Origin: Rhodocyclaceae bacterium
Lineage (GTDB): Bacteria; Pseudomonadota; Gammaproteobacteria; Burkholderiales; Rhodocyclaceae
Assembly: GCA_020445765.1 (NCBI GenBank)
Contig: JAGRFY010000022.1
Span: 1-64,000 of the forward strand
Direction: 5' to 3'
DNA: 64,000 nt
In this document: one piece after another, positions 52,604 through 64,000 of the stretch
Layout: each line of letters begins with the position of its first letter
How positions within the stretch are numbered: position 1 is the stretch's first letter
Program-made: the position numbers and the translations under genes
Notes under the pieces: generated by a model
The model's input: only the letters and a program-made list of their open reading frames with translations
Databases searched by the model: none
What the model was told of the DNA's origin: nothing

Positions 52604-52913
52604 ATGAGTCGCTGAGCCGATAGACCAGCCCGGGCTCGAGGAACAGTTCGCCGCCTTCGATCAGATCCCGTTCTTCACTGCTGGCAACGCGCTCGAACAG
52701 GTAATCGAGGTTGCAGAAGCGAACGTGCTCGAAGATCGGTACCCCCATGTAGCTGCCGATCGGATGATCCCGGCCCTGCAGCGCGGTGGGCGACAGCACG
52801 ACGGCACCCCAGCGCCGCCAGTAGCCGGGACTCTGTCGATTGGCGACTTCGCGCCTGACCGCCCAGATCGGTATCCAGAACAGGAACATGATGACGAAGA
52901 TGAGGCTTTCCAT
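52584..52913 (-). CDS. Hypothetical protein with one N-terminal membrane helix
   Basis: 109-aa protein. MESLIFVIMFLFWIPIWAVR forms a membrane helix, followed by a soluble part with GRDHPIGSYMGVPIFEHVRFCNLDYLFERV. I do not recognise the family. The ORF is convergent with msrQ (20-base overlap), and the start has AGGAG upstream. The codon use fits its neighbours, so it is probably a real gene. Confidence 0.7.
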   Translation of the reverse strand: MESLIFVIMFLFWIPIWAVRREVANRQSPGYWRRWGAVVLSPTALQGRDHPIGSYMGVPIFEHVRFCNLDYLFERVASSEERDLIEGGELFLEPGLVYRLSDSFISQRS

Positions 52914-53008
52914 GGGCCGTCTCCTGTCGGGGGGACAAAAGGTCGACCCGGAAGCCTGGGCACCGGTTCCGGCCGTCGCCACGCGATCACGTCGCAGCGC
53001 GAATCAAT

Positions 53009-53599
53009 TCACGCTTTGTTGCGAATCGCGCTCTTCGGCCGGAACGCCTTGACCACGGCGTCGTTGGTTTCCACATAGGGACCGCCGATCAGGTCGATAC
53101 AGTAGGGAACAGCGGCAAAGATGCCCGGAACCTTGAGCGTTCCATCCGGTTCCCGCAGCCCCTCGAGGGTTTCCCTGATCGATTTCGGCTGCCCCGGCAG
53201 ATTGAGGATCAGCGTGCACCCCCGGATTGCGCCGAGCTGGCGCGAGAGGATCGCGGTCGGTACGAAATTGAGCGAGATCTGACGCATCTGTTCGCCGAAG
53301 CCCGGCATCAGCCGGTCGGCCACGGCCATCGTCGCCTCCGGTGTGACGTCTCGCGGCGACGGGCCGGTGCCGCCGGTGGTCAGTACCAGATTGCAGCCGG
53401 CAACGTCGCACAGTTCGACCAGCGTGCGCTCGATCATCGGCTGCTCGTCGGGGATCAGGCGCGGCTCCATCTCCCACGGCGAAGCCAGCGCCGCGCCGAA
53501 CCACTCGCGCAGTGCCGGCACGCCCTGATCCTCATAGACACCGCTCGATGCCCGGTCGCTGATCGACACCAGACCGATCCTGAAAACCTCATCCTTCAT
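53009..53599 (-). CDS. mog: Molybdopterin adenylyltransferase
   Basis: 196-aa MogA/MoaB-fold enzyme that adenylates molybdopterin before Mo insertion. The GTGPSPRDVTPEA motif and ISDRASSGVYEDQGVPAL are family hallmarks. AGGAGG lies nine bases before the chosen ATG (MKDEVF) and three before an earlier one (MSMKDEV), which favours the former. Its 3' end faces the hypothetical gene. It overlaps darP by 11 bases. The Mo link fits an MsrP-type enzyme elsewhere, since msrQ is nearby. Confidence 0.92.
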   Translation of the reverse strand: MKDEVFRIGLVSISDRASSGVYEDQGVPALREWFGAALASPWEMEPRLIPDEQPMIERTLVELCDVAGCNLVLTTGGTGPSPRDVTPEATMAVADRLMPGFGEQMRQISLNFVPTAILSRQLGAIRGCTLILNLPGQPKSIRETLEGLREPDGTLKVPGIFAAVPYCIDLIGGPYVETNDAVVKAFRPKSAIRNKA

Positions 53600-54149
53600 G
53601 CTCATCTTCCTCCTGCCCGTCGTCCCAGTCCGGCCGACCGGCACCATCGTCGAGCGCCCGCAGCAACCGGAACAGCTGACGATAGGCCTTCGGCGCCTTG
53701 CCGAGTTGTTGTTCCTTCAACGCATTTCGCCGCAGCACGCGCAATTGCTGCAAATCGGCCAGCGGCCAGTGCTCGGCAATCTGCTGCATTACCGATTCGT
53801 CGGCGAGCAGGCGATCCCGCAGATCTTCGATGCGATGCTGACGCGCCACCTGCTCACGCGAACGCCCGGCGAACTCGTCCAGTGCCCGCCGGATCGGCTC
53901 GGGATCGACGTCGCGCATCAGGCGCCCGACGTACTGCAACTGGCGCCGCCGTGCGCCATGCTGTCGGATTCGCTGGGCCTCGAGCACTGCGTCGCGCAGG
54001 GCATCCGGCATCGGCACCCGCAGCAGGCGTTCGCCGCTCAATGCCACCAGCGCTTCGCCGAGCGCCTGCAATTCGAGCATTTCCTTCTTGCGGCGGGTCT
54101 TGCTTGCCGGCAGTTCGGCGGCATCGGTATCCGGCTCGTTTGGATGCAT
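53589..54149 (-). CDS. darP: Ribosome-associated protein DarP (YjgA)
   Basis: 186-aa DUF615 protein that works late in large-subunit ribosome assembly. The N-terminal SKTRRKKEMLELQALGEALV and later QLQYVGRLMRDVDPEPIRRAL and HWPLADLQQLRVLRRNALKE segments are typical. It is followed by mog (11-base overlap) and is divergent from pmbA, a neighbour pair often seen in Proteobacteria. Confidence 0.93.
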   Translation of the reverse strand: MHPNEPDTDAAELPASKTRRKKEMLELQALGEALVALSGERLLRVPMPDALRDAVLEAQRIRQHGARRRQLQYVGRLMRDVDPEPIRRALDEFAGRSREQVARQHRIEDLRDRLLADESVMQQIAEHWPLADLQQLRVLRRNALKEQQLGKAPKAYRQLFRLLRALDDGAGRPDWDDGQEEDEHEG

Positions 54150-54210
54150 CGGGCGGTCGTGGCGGTGAAGGGGTTAAGATTATAGACTCGACATCGCAAG
54201 CGCCCGACCC

Positions 54211-55551
54211 ATGCCCAGTCAAGGCTTCAGCTTTTCCAGAGACCAGCTCACCGGCATCGCCGGGCGCATCCTCGATCACGCCCGTACGCTCGGCGCCAGT
54301 GCCTGCGAGACCGACGTCTCGGAAGGATTCGGCCAGAGCGTGACGGTGCGCAAGGGCGAGACCGACACGATCGAATACAACCGCGACAAGGGTGTCGGGG
54401 TGACCGTCTACCTCGGCCAGAAGCGCGGGCATGCGTCCACCTCCGATTTCTCCGACGAGGCACTTCGGGCCGCCGTCGAAGCCGCGGTCCAGATCGCCCG
54501 CTTCACGGCCGACGACCCCTGTGCCGGACTGGCCGACCCCGAATTGCTGGCGACCGAGATTCCGGACCTCGACCTCTTCCATCCCTGGGCGCCGGCGGTC
54601 GAAGAAGCGCTGGAGCTCGCCAGGCGCTGCGAGCAGGCGGCCTTCGACACCAGTTCGAAGATCAGCAATTCCGAAGGTGCCAGCGTTTCCAGCCAGCAGT
54701 CGCATTTCATCTCGGCCAATAGCCTGGGCTTCTGTGCCGGCTACGCCACCACCCGTCACAGCGTGTCCTGTTCGGTCATTGCCGGGCACGGCGACGGCAT
54801 GCAGCGGGACGACTGGTACGACAGCCGGCGCGACGCCCGCGACCTGCAGGCCGCCGAGGAGATCGGCGCCACCGCTGCCCGACGCGCCGAAGCGCGCCTC
54901 GGCGCGCAACGGATCGCGACCTGCGAGGTGCCGGTGCTGTTCGAGGCGCCGCTTGCAGTGTCACTGCTCGGCAATTTCGTCCATGCGGCCAGCGGCGGTG
55001 CCCTGTACCGGCGCGCGTCGTTCCTCGTCGACGGTCTCGGCAAACCCTTGTTCGCACCCCACGTCTCCATCGACGAGCGTCCACATCTGCCAAAGGCCTC
55101 GGGCAGCGCACCGTTCGACAGCGACGGCGTGGCCACGCGGGACCGCCGGGTCGTCGCCGGCGGCGTGCTCGAAGGATATTTCCTGAGTTGCTACTCGGCC
55201 CGCAAGCTCGGCATGCAGACCACCGGCAACGCCGGCGGCTCCCACAACCTGACGATCAGCCACGGCGAACGGGACTTCGACCAGATGCTCGCGCTGATGG
55301 ACCGCGGCCTGTTGGTCACCGAGTTGCTGGGTCAGGGCGTCAATTACGTGACCGGCGACTATTCGCGGGGCGCTGCCGGCTTCTGGGTGGAGAACGGGCG
55401 GATCAGTCATCCGGTCGAGGAGATCACGATCGCTGGCGACCTCGCCGCGATGTTCCGCGACATCGTCGAGATCGGTGCCGATGTCTGGGACCGCGGTGCC
55501 AAGCATACCGGTTCGATCCTGATCGAACGCATGAAGATTGCCGGCAGCTGA
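54211..55551 (+). CDS. pmbA: Metalloprotease regulator PmbA (TldE)
   Basis: 446-aa TldD/PmbA family protein. The first part includes SEGFGQSVTVRKGETDTIEY and GVGVTVYLGQKRGHASTSD. The C-terminal segment TGNAGGSHNLTISHGERDFDQML and GVNYVTGDYSRGAAGFWVENG are the conserved ends. With TldD it trims unfolded or modified peptides. Its partner tldD is not in this window. It is divergent from darP. Confidence 0.95.
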   Translation: MPSQGFSFSRDQLTGIAGRILDHARTLGASACETDVSEGFGQSVTVRKGETDTIEYNRDKGVGVTVYLGQKRGHASTSDFSDEALRAAVEAAVQIARFTADDPCAGLADPELLATEIPDLDLFHPWAPAVEEALELARRCEQAAFDTSSKISNSEGASVSSQQSHFISANSLGFCAGYATTRHSVSCSVIAGHGDGMQRDDWYDSRRDARDLQAAEEIGATAARRAEARLGAQRIATCEVPVLFEAPLAVSLLGNFVHAASGGALYRRASFLVDGLGKPLFAPHVSIDERPHLPKASGSAPFDSDGVATRDRRVVAGGVLEGYFLSCYSARKLGMQTTGNAGGSHNLTISHGERDFDQMLALMDRGLLVTELLGQGVNYVTGDYSRGAAGFWVENGRISHPVEEITIAGDLAAMFRDIVEIGADVWDRGAKHTGSILIERMKIAGS

Positions 55552-55720
55552 GGTCCGTAGGGATCGCGGCAGGCCGAAATTCCGTACCGACCACGGCGAC
55601 CGCGAGGCACGCTGCGACGCCCCGCGCGCCATTGGGAAAACCCCAATAGCTGGGACATTCCGACTCAATTATCGTTGCCCGGCTTCATCAGCACGTCCAT
55701 CTAAAGAGGAGAGAGACCGT

Positions 55721-56806
<1,086 letters not shown>

Positions 56807-56827
56807 CTCCAATTGCCTCGGTGATGA

Positions 56828-56850
56828 GACGCCCCGCCCAGCGGGGCGTC
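56828..56850. terminator. Strong hairpin between convergent genes
   Basis: GACGCCCCGC and GCGGGGCGTC form a perfect 10-bp stem with a 3-base loop, 21 bases after the TakP-like stop and 5 bases before the dioxygenase stop on the other strand. The following GTCGTTT has few T, so termination may be partial. It can serve both strands. Confidence 0.65.
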
Positions 56851-56855
56851 GTCGT

Positions 56856-57458
56856 TTACGGGGGCGTCGCGTTGCCGAGGACGAAATCGAAGTCTCCGGT
56901 CAGGGTGCCGTCTGCTGCCCGGCCCAGCCGCAAGGTCTGCGACGCCTCGCGCAGCGACAGGCGGCTGGCGTCGATTCCGCGCTCGCCGTTGTGTCGCGGC
57001 AGGTAGAGCTGGGTGATCAGGATTTCGCGTGCGCCTCGCAACAGGCGAATATGAAAATGGGGCGGTCGCGAGGCATATCCGGCCGGCACCACAGTCGTGA
57101 ATCGGTATCGCCCGAATTCGTCGCTGGTCGCCACTCCGAAGCCCTGAAAATCCGGGTCACGCTGCCCCGGCAGTGGATCGCCTGAGTGGATGTAACGCCC
57201 GCCGGCGTCTGTCTGCCACAGCTCGATGCGCACGCCGGCCAGCGCCTTGCCGTCGGTATCGACGACGCGGCCGCCGAGCCGGATCCGCTCGCCGCGGGCA
57301 CGGCCAGCGTGCCCGTGGATCGTGGTCAGGTCGTCGTCGATATCCGCCGGCAGCGCATCCGGATAGAACGGGCCCTCGACGTCGTGCGGCGTCGGCGCCG
57401 CAGCCGACACCATCTCGCACATCAATGCGACGGCAAGCCCAAACGAGGCGACTCTCAT
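56856..57458 (-). CDS. Exported intradiol ring-cleavage dioxygenase
   Basis: 200-aa protein with a signal peptide (MRVASFGLAVALMCEMVSAA) and an intradiol dioxygenase fold. Candidate iron ligands are Tyr in GGRYIHSGD, Tyr in GRYRFTTVVPAGY, and the two His in RPPHFHIRL. The usual EGPFYPDALPAD segment is near the N-terminus. Cytoplasmic relatives open catechols; exported ones act on lignin- or quinone-like aromatics outside the inner membrane. It lies between the two halves of a TRAP system. Confidence 0.88.
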   Translation of the reverse strand: MRVASFGLAVALMCEMVSAAAPTPHDVEGPFYPDALPADIDDDLTTIHGHAGRARGERIRLGGRVVDTDGKALAGVRIELWQTDAGGRYIHSGDPLPGQRDPDFQGFGVATSDEFGRYRFTTVVPAGYASRPPHFHIRLLRGAREILITQLYLPRHNGERGIDASRLSLREASQTLRLGRAADGTLTGDFDFVLGNATPP

Positions 57459-57559
57459 CACGTCTCTCCCGTGTCCTTCCACACAGGGATCGATCCGACC
57501 GGGCTTGGTTCCCCGCCTGGGGCGAGCGGCGCAGGCAACCGGCCGCACGGCCTCGCGCG

Positions 57560-59283
<1,724 letters not shown>

Positions 59284-59287
<4 letters not shown>

Positions 59288-59844
59288 TGTCCGTCCTCCG
59301 CATTCGCGTGCTCGGCGTCATGTCCGCCCTTGGTCAGCGGATCCGGCCCGCAGCCGGTGACGAAGGCGACGCGCTTGATCAACTCAGACACCGCCTGCAG
59401 TCCGAGCAGCGAGAAACCGACCGGAATCAACAGTCGGACCGGCCAGCGGATCAGGCCACCGGCGTTCGACGACTGCTCGTCATTGACATAGGACTCGACG
59501 AAGGACGGCCACGACATCGTCACGATCATGTAGCAGACCGGCAACAGGAACAGGACGATGCCGACGATGTCGACCCAGTTGCGTCCCTTCGCGGACAAGC
59601 GGTTGGAAATCAGGTCGATGCGCACGTGCTCGTTGCGCAGGAAGGTATAGCCCGAGCACAGCAGGAAGACGGCCGCGAACAGGTACCACTGCACCTCGAG
59701 CATCGCATTCGAGCTGAGATTGAAGCCGTAGCGGCTGACCGCATTGCCGGCGCTGATCAGTGACGCCACCAATACCAGCCAGAGTACCGCACGCCCTACC
59801 TTGTCATTGACCCAGTCGATCGACCAGGACAGCTTCAACAGCAT
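59284..59844 (-). CDS. TRAP transporter small permease (TakQ-like)
   Basis: 186-aa four-helix protein of the DctQ family: VASLISAGNAVSRYGFNLSSNAMLEVQWYLFAAVFLLCSGYTF and NEHVRIDLISNRLSAKGRNWVDIVG. The start MLLKLSWSIDWV has GGTGAAG upstream. It overlaps the large permease gene by 4 bases. The matching binding protein is likely the TakP-like gene convergent at 55721-56806. Confidence 0.9.
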
Positions 59845-60057
59845 CTTCACCGGACCACCCTCCCCGATGCCGCGACGCCGTCGGCAGCGCTGCGGCACCT
59901 GCATTCTTCGCCCGAACCCACCCGGACGCCACGGCCGCCATTATGGCCGGGATCGCGCAGCGCGAAATCAGGGGAAACGCTTAAGCCGGCCGTTTGCGGG
60001 GTGGACAGCGGCGGTCCGACAGGCCATCCTTGCGCGCCCAGCCCGCAGGAACCCGAA

Positions 60058-60693
60058 ATGACGACGCGCATCTGCCTGGTCAGGCATGGCGAGACTGCAT
60101 GGAATCTCGAACGCCGGCTGCAGGGCCACACCGACGTGCCGCTCAATGCCACCGGACTGGCCCAGGCCGAAGCCACCGCCCGTAGCCTCGCCGAGCACCG
60201 CTTCGACGCCATCTACACCAGCGACCTCCAGCGCGCGCGCCAGACGGCCGAAGCAGCTGCCCGGCGGCTCGGCCTGGTGCCGATCAGGCTCGAACAGTTG
60301 CGCGAGCGCCATTTCGGAAACTTCCAGGGCCTGACCTACGAACAGGCCCGGGCGCGGCACCCCCAGGCCTATCGCCTGTTCGAACAGCGCGATCCGGATT
60401 ACGACTTCGGTGACGGCGAAAGCCTGTCGGCCTTTGCCGCACGGATTCGCAAGACCGTCACCGATCTGGCCATCCGGCATCCGGATGGCCGCTTGTTGCT
60501 GGTTGCCCACGGCGGGGTCCTTGACACCGTGCATCGCATGGTGCGCGACCTTCCGCTGCAGCCACCACGCGATTTCCTGATCCCGAATGCCGCGCTGAAC
60601 TGGATCGAATACGCGGCTGGCGCCTGGCGCATCGTGTCATGGGCCGAACAGGCCCATCTGGACCACGCGCGCGACGAGTTGCCCAACGCCTGA
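60058..60693 (+). CDS. Histidine phosphatase family protein (phosphoglycerate mutase-like)
   Basis: 211-aa branch 1 histidine phosphatase. The catalytic RHGETAWN motif is at residues 9-16. The DLQRARQTAE arm and the second His in VAHGGVLDTV are present. Such proteins are often annotated as GpmB or as CobC-type alpha-ribazole phosphatase; the substrate cannot be fixed here. It is divergent from the TRAP genes and is followed 140 bases later by glyA. Confidence 0.92.
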   Translation: MTTRICLVRHGETAWNLERRLQGHTDVPLNATGLAQAEATARSLAEHRFDAIYTSDLQRARQTAEAAARRLGLVPIRLEQLRERHFGNFQGLTYEQARARHPQAYRLFEQRDPDYDFGDGESLSAFAARIRKTVTDLAIRHPDGRLLLVAHGGVLDTVHRMVRDLPLQPPRDFLIPNAALNWIEYAAGAWRIVSWAEQAHLDHARDELPNA

Positions 60694-60834
60694 TCGCCAC
60701 AGGACTGCCTCGCGATGTCGCCGCGGCCAGTCGCCGGCGCCGGGCGGCAGACGCTCGTCAAGCCCTACTGCGGCGCACCATCCTCGCTTCTGCGCCGTGG
60801 TAACATCCGCCTTTATGCCTGAGCTGGGACAAGC

Positions 60835-62085
60835 ATGTTTTCCAAGAGCCAAACCATCGCATCCGTCGACGCCGAGATCTGGGACGCCATCCAGGCCGAG
60901 AACCGACGCCAGGAAGATCACATCGAACTGATTGCGTCGGAAAACTACGTCAGCGTTCCGGTCATGCAGGCCCAGGGTTCACAACTGACCAACAAGTACG
61001 CCGAGGGATACCCCGGCAAGCGCTACTACGGTGGTTGCGAGCACGTCGACGTGGCCGAGGCGATCGCCATCGACCGGGTCAAGAAGATCTTCGGTGCCGA
61101 TGCCGCCAACGTCCAGCCGAACTCCGGCTCCCAGGCCAACCAGGCGGTGCTGATGGCCTTTGCCAAGCCGGGCGACACGATCATGGGCATGAGTCTCGCC
61201 GAGGGCGGCCATCTTACCCATGGCATGCCGCTCAACATGTCCGGCAAGTGGTTCAACGTGGTCGCCTACGGTCTCGACGAGAACGAAGCGATCGACTACG
61301 AAGCGATGGCGCGTCTGGCCCGCGAACACAAGCCGCGCATCATCATCGCCGGTGCCTCGGCCTACTCGCTGCGCATCGACTTCGAACGTTTCGCTCGCGT
61401 CGCCAAGGAGGTGGGGGCGATCTTCTGGGTCGACATGGCCCACTACGCGGGCCTGATCGCGGCCGGCTACTACCCCAATCCGGTTCCACACGCGGACGTC
61501 GTCACGTCGACCACCCACAAGACCCTGCGGGGTCCCCGTGGCGGCATAATCCTGATGAAGGCCGAGCACGAGAAGGCGATCAATTCGGCGATCTTCCCGG
61601 GGCTTCAGGGCGGGCCCCTGATGCATGTCATCGCGGCCAAGGCCGTTGCCTTCAAGGAAGCCATGGCGCCCGGATTCAAGCGCTACCAGGAGCAGGTCAT
61701 CGCCAATGCCCGCGTCATGACCCGGGTGCTCGGCGAAGAGCGCGGCCTGCGCATCGTCTCCGGACGGACCGAGAGTCACGTCTTCCTGGTGGATCTGCGG
61801 GCCAAGCGGATCACCGGCAAGGAGGCCGAAGCCGTGCTCGGTCAGGCCCATATCACGGTCAACAAGAACGCGATTCCAAACGATCCGGAGAAGCCATTCG
61901 TGACTTCCGGCATCCGCATCGGCACGCCGGCAATGACGACCCGCGGCTTCACCGAGATCGAAGCAGAGAAGGTCGCCCATCTGATCGCCGACGTGCTCGA
62001 TGCGCCGCATGACGAGTCGGTCATTGCGCGGGTGCGCGGCAAGGCATCGGAGCTTTGCGCGAAATTTCCGGTCTACGGCGACTGA
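60835..62085 (+). CDS. glyA: Serine hydroxymethyltransferase
   Basis: 416-aa PLP enzyme that interconverts serine and glycine with tetrahydrofolate. The PLP Lys is residue 229 in [46 protein letters not shown] near the start is the dimer-interface region. The length and sequence match E. coli GlyA closely. GGGAC precedes the ATG. No glycine riboswitch is visible in the 140-base leader. Confidence 0.97.
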   Translation: MFSKSQTIASVDAEIWDAIQAENRRQEDHIELIASENYVSVPVMQAQGSQLTNKYAEGYPGKRYYGGCEHVDVAEAIAIDRVKKIFGADAANVQPNSGSQANQAVLMAFAKPGDTIMGMSLAEGGHLTHGMPLNMSGKWFNVVAYGLDENEAIDYEAMARLAREHKPRIIIAGASAYSLRIDFERFARVAKEVGAIFWVDMAHYAGLIAAGYYPNPVPHADVVTSTTHKTLRGPRGGIILMKAEHEKAINSAIFPGLQGGPLMHVIAAKAVAFKEAMAPGFKRYQEQVIANARVMTRVLGEERGLRIVSGRTESHVFLVDLRAKRITGKEAEAVLGQAHITVNKNAIPNDPEKPFVTSGIRIGTPAMTTRGFTEIEAEKVAHLIADVLDAPHDESVIARVRGKASELCAKFPVYGD

Positions 62086-62103
62086 CAGCACCGTGATGAC
62101 GCC

Positions 62104-62133
62104 CACGCGCCCGCGAGTGCGGCGGCGCGCGTG
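62104..62133 (+). other. Stem-loop between glyA and nrdR
   Basis: CACGCGC and GCGCGTG form a 7-bp stem around a 16-base loop, 18 bases after glyA. There is no U-tract, so it may act as an mRNA 3' stabiliser or a weak terminator. Confidence 0.35.
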
Positions 62134-62160
62134 CCCTGGCCGGGTCGCGGGAGGCATACG

Positions 62161-62640
62161 ATGAAATGTCCGTTCTGCGGTGAACAATCGACCCAGGTGA
62201 CCGATACCCGGGAAAACGAGGATGCCGACATCGTGCGTCGGCGGCGGCGCTGCCTGGCCTGCGACAAGCGCTTCACCACCTACGAGCGGATCGATCTGAA
62301 GCTGCCGGTCGTGATCAAGCGTAACGGCAGCCGCACCGAGTTCGATCGCGCCAAGTTGCTCGGCAGCATGAAACTGGCACTGCGCAAGCGCCCGGTCATG
62401 GCCGAGAACGTCGATGCGGCGATCGGACGCATCGAGGCTCGCCTGCTCTCCCTCGGCGAGCGCGAGATTCCGAGCGAGCGCATCGGCGAACTGGTGATGC
62501 GCGAGCTTCGCAAGCTCGACAAGGTCGCCTACGTGCGATTCGCTTCGGTCTATCGCAATTTCGAGGACGTGGACGGGTTTTCCGAAGCGGTGCGCGAAGT
62601 CACCCGCGGCCGCTCGCGCGCACGCGCCAGCCGAAGCTGA
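62161..62640 (+). CDS. nrdR: Transcriptional repressor NrdR
   Basis: 159-aa repressor of ribonucleotide reductase genes. The N-terminal zinc ribbon has CPFC and CLAC Cys pairs at residues 3-6 and 31-34. An ATP-cone covers residues 49-139 ([37 protein letters not shown]). It binds dATP or ATP to sense nucleotide pools. GGGAGG precedes the ATG. The glyA-nrdR-ribD order is common in Proteobacteria. Confidence 0.97.
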   Translation: MKCPFCGEQSTQVTDTRENEDADIVRRRRRCLACDKRFTTYERIDLKLPVVIKRNGSRTEFDRAKLLGSMKLALRKRPVMAENVDAAIGRIEARLLSLGEREIPSERIGELVMRELRKLDKVAYVRFASVYRNFEDVDGFSEAVREVTRGRSRARASRS

Positions 62641-62647
62641 GCGCGCC

Positions 62648-63754
62648 ATGGGCGAATTCACCGCCGAAGACCATCGCTTCATGGCCGCAGCCCTGCGTCA
62701 GGCCGCACTCGGCCTGACCAGCACCAGCCCGAACCCCCGGGTCGGCTGTGTCATCGTCCGCGACGGCAAGGTCGTCGGCCAGGGATGGCACGAGCGCGCC
62801 GGCGAAGCCCACGCCGAGGTCCACGCATTGCAGGCGGCGGGGCAACTCGCGCGGGGTTCGACGGCATACGTCACGCTCGAGCCCTGCGCCCATCACGGCC
62901 GCACGCCGCCTTGCACCGAAGCGTTGATCGGCGCCGGCGTCCGCCGCGTCGTGGCAGCGATGCAGGATCCGAATCCGGCCGTGTCAGGCCGCGGGCTGGC
63001 CCGACTGGCCGATGCCGGCGTCGACAGCGCGTGCGGACTGATGGCGGACGAAGCCGAGGAATTGAATTGCGGATTCGTGTCGCGCATGCGGCGCGGCCGC
63101 CCGTGGCTGCGAATCAAGTCCGCCGCAAGCCTGGACGGACGCATCGCACTGGCGAACGGCGTCAGCCAGTGGATCAGCAGCGCCGCATCGCGCACCGACG
63201 CGCACCAATGGCGTGCCCGCAGTTGCGCGATCCTGACCGGCGTCGGGACCATCCTCCACGACGATCCCCAACTCACGGTGCGCGCCGTCGATTGTGGCCG
63301 CCAACCGATCAAGGTTGTCGTCGATTCCCGGTTGCGCATGCCGCCGACCGCACGTCTGCTGGCGAGTGGTCGGGTCCTGGTGGCCTGTGCCGAAATGGAC
63401 GACGACAAGGCCAATGCGTTGCAGGCACGCGGCGCCGAGATCCTTCACCTGCCGGGCGCCGACGGACGGGTCGATCTGTGGGCCGTGTTGCGAACACTGG
63501 CCAATCAGGGCGTCAATGAGGTTCTCGGCGAAGCCGGTCCGACACTCGGCGGTGCACTGCTCACGGGCGGCTGTGTCGACGAGCTGCTGCTCTATCTGGC
63601 ACCCAAGATTCTCGGCAGCGGCGCGCGCGCCTTGTTCGATATGGCCGACCTCACCGCGCTCGATCAGGCGATCGACTGGCGAATCCACGAGCTTCGGCAG
63701 ATCGATCGCGACCTGCGCCTGCGTCTGAGGCCGCCGCCCGCATCCCGCGGCTGA
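62648..63754 (+). CDS. ribD: Riboflavin biosynthesis deaminase-reductase RibD
   Basis: 368-aa bifunctional enzyme of riboflavin synthesis. The deaminase domain (residues 5-150) has HAEVHAL and PCAHHGRTPPCTEAL zinc ligands. The reductase domain (residues 155-365) has SAASLDGRIALANG and GEAGPTLGGALL. It converts the GTP-derived pyrimidine through deamination and side-chain reduction. It lies 8 bases after nrdR. Confidence 0.96.
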   Translation: MGEFTAEDHRFMAAALRQAALGLTSTSPNPRVGCVIVRDGKVVGQGWHERAGEAHAEVHALQAAGQLARGSTAYVTLEPCAHHGRTPPCTEALIGAGVRRVVAAMQDPNPAVSGRGLARLADAGVDSACGLMADEAEELNCGFVSRMRRGRPWLRIKSAASLDGRIALANGVSQWISSAASRTDAHQWRARSCAILTGVGTILHDDPQLTVRAVDCGRQPIKVVVDSRLRMPPTARLLASGRVLVACAEMDDDKANALQARGAEILHLPGADGRVDLWAVLRTLANQGVNEVLGEAGPTLGGALLTGGCVDELLLYLAPKILGSGARALFDMADLTALDQAIDWRIHELRQIDRDLRLRLRPPPASRG

Positions 63755-63769
63755 CCCCGGCTTCGGCGG

Positions 63770-64000
63770 CTACTTGTACTCGCGCAGTTCGCGCGGCGTC
63801 TCGTCACGATCGCCGTGCGGATGGTGGTCGTACACCTTGATGTAGACCTCGTTGGACTGCTTGATCAAACGCTCGGGTGATCTCAGGTTGTGGATCTGCG
63901 TATCTTCCGCAAAGTAGATGAACGCCCGCATCAGCTTGGTCAGCAGCGAATTGTCCAGATGAAAGCCGGCGTCTGTCAGCGCCTTTTCGAGCGATTCCAG
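63770..64000 (-). CDS. Unidentified protein, C-terminal 76 residues
   Basis: The 3' end of a minus-strand gene whose start lies beyond the window. The visible part is helical and charged (LESLEKALTDAGFHLDNSLL, then AFIYFAEDTQIHNLRSPERL) and ends ...DHHPHGDRDETPRELREYK. I do not recognise the family. It is convergent with ribD, with 15 bases between the stops. Confidence 0.65.
   Translation of the reverse strand: MESLEKALTDAGFHLDNSLLTKLMRAFIYFAEDTQIHNLRSPERLIKQSNEVYIKVYDHHPHGDRDETPRELREYK

Noticed and set aside
60694..60834. Possible glycine riboswitch before glyA
   Set aside because: The leader lacks the conserved glycine aptamer core; it shows only GC-rich sequence and a weak TAACAT box.

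Overview
This window is a GC-rich, gene-dense bacterial chromosome segment with about 65 protein genes. I see no tRNA, rRNA, CRISPR array or insertion sequence. The gene content points to a Betaproteobacterium, plausibly Rhodocyclales (Azoarcus/Thauera-like): sdhCDAB beside a UTRA-type GntR regulator and mdh, a Pseudomonas-like minor pilin operon, a PduO-type adenosyltransferase, TRAP transporters, and PmbA/DarP/Mog together. The family assignments are firm; the taxonomic placement is inference.

Region 1 (1-5.7 kb) is central carbon metabolism. It holds sdhC-sdhD-sdhA-sdhB on the minus strand, a GntR regulator, and divergent mdh followed by a CitE-like lyase. The gntR-mdh gap contains back-to-back promoters and a palindromic operator. 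The sdhA frame has no stop codon where the protein should end. Region 2 (5.8-12.8 kb, minus) is a type IV pilus priming operon in the order fimT-pilV-pilW-pilX-pilY1-pilY2-like-pilE. Region 3 (13-19.3 kb) carries an Hsp20 gene with its own terminator, a YitT membrane protein, a cupin, dodecin and an RND efflux pair. Region 4 (19.3-23.6 kb) is a tightly packed cassette of a Cys-rich DUF2946 protein, a TonB-dependent receptor, an Asp-box propeller with a Cys cluster and a TlpA-like thioredoxin. It looks like a metal (possibly copper) handling unit. Region 5 (23.7-28.2 kb, minus) is a chain running from an Ada/AlkA fusion through ogt and an EamA transporter fused in frame to DUF2789, ending in fumC.

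Region 6 (28.3-37.2 kb) has nadC with a 45-aa membrane ORF, the threonine/alanine block (alaA-GNAT-hom-thrC-methyltransferase), and Mth938, Bcp and PIN-PhoH genes. Region 7 (37.4-43.5 kb) has a cNMP/CBS/DUF294 signalling protein paired with an exonuclease-fold protein lacking two catalytic Asp residues. It continues with DUF2325 divergent from a solitary ferric-iron binding protein across two Fur-like boxes and a structured leader, then a flavodoxin, an adenosyltransferase and a Cache protein. Region 8 (43.8-48.1 kb) is a LysR regulator with a DctPQM TRAP system. Region 9 (48.2-55.6 kb) has dinB, DAHP synthase, an ECF sigma/anti-sigma pair, an msrQ without msrP, mog, darP and pmbA. Region 10 (55.7-59.8 kb) is a TakPQM-like TRAP system split around a secreted intradiol dioxygenase; its large permease has a repeated C-terminal tail. 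Region 11 (60-64 kb) holds a histidine phosphatase, glyA, nrdR, ribD and the end of an unidentified gene.

Many neighbouring genes overlap by 4-11 bases, so operons are long and translationally coupled. The most unusual items are the fbpA leader, the EamA-DUF2789 fusion, the degenerate exonuclease, the DctM tail, the DUF2946 cassette, the orphan msrQ and the missing sdhA stop.
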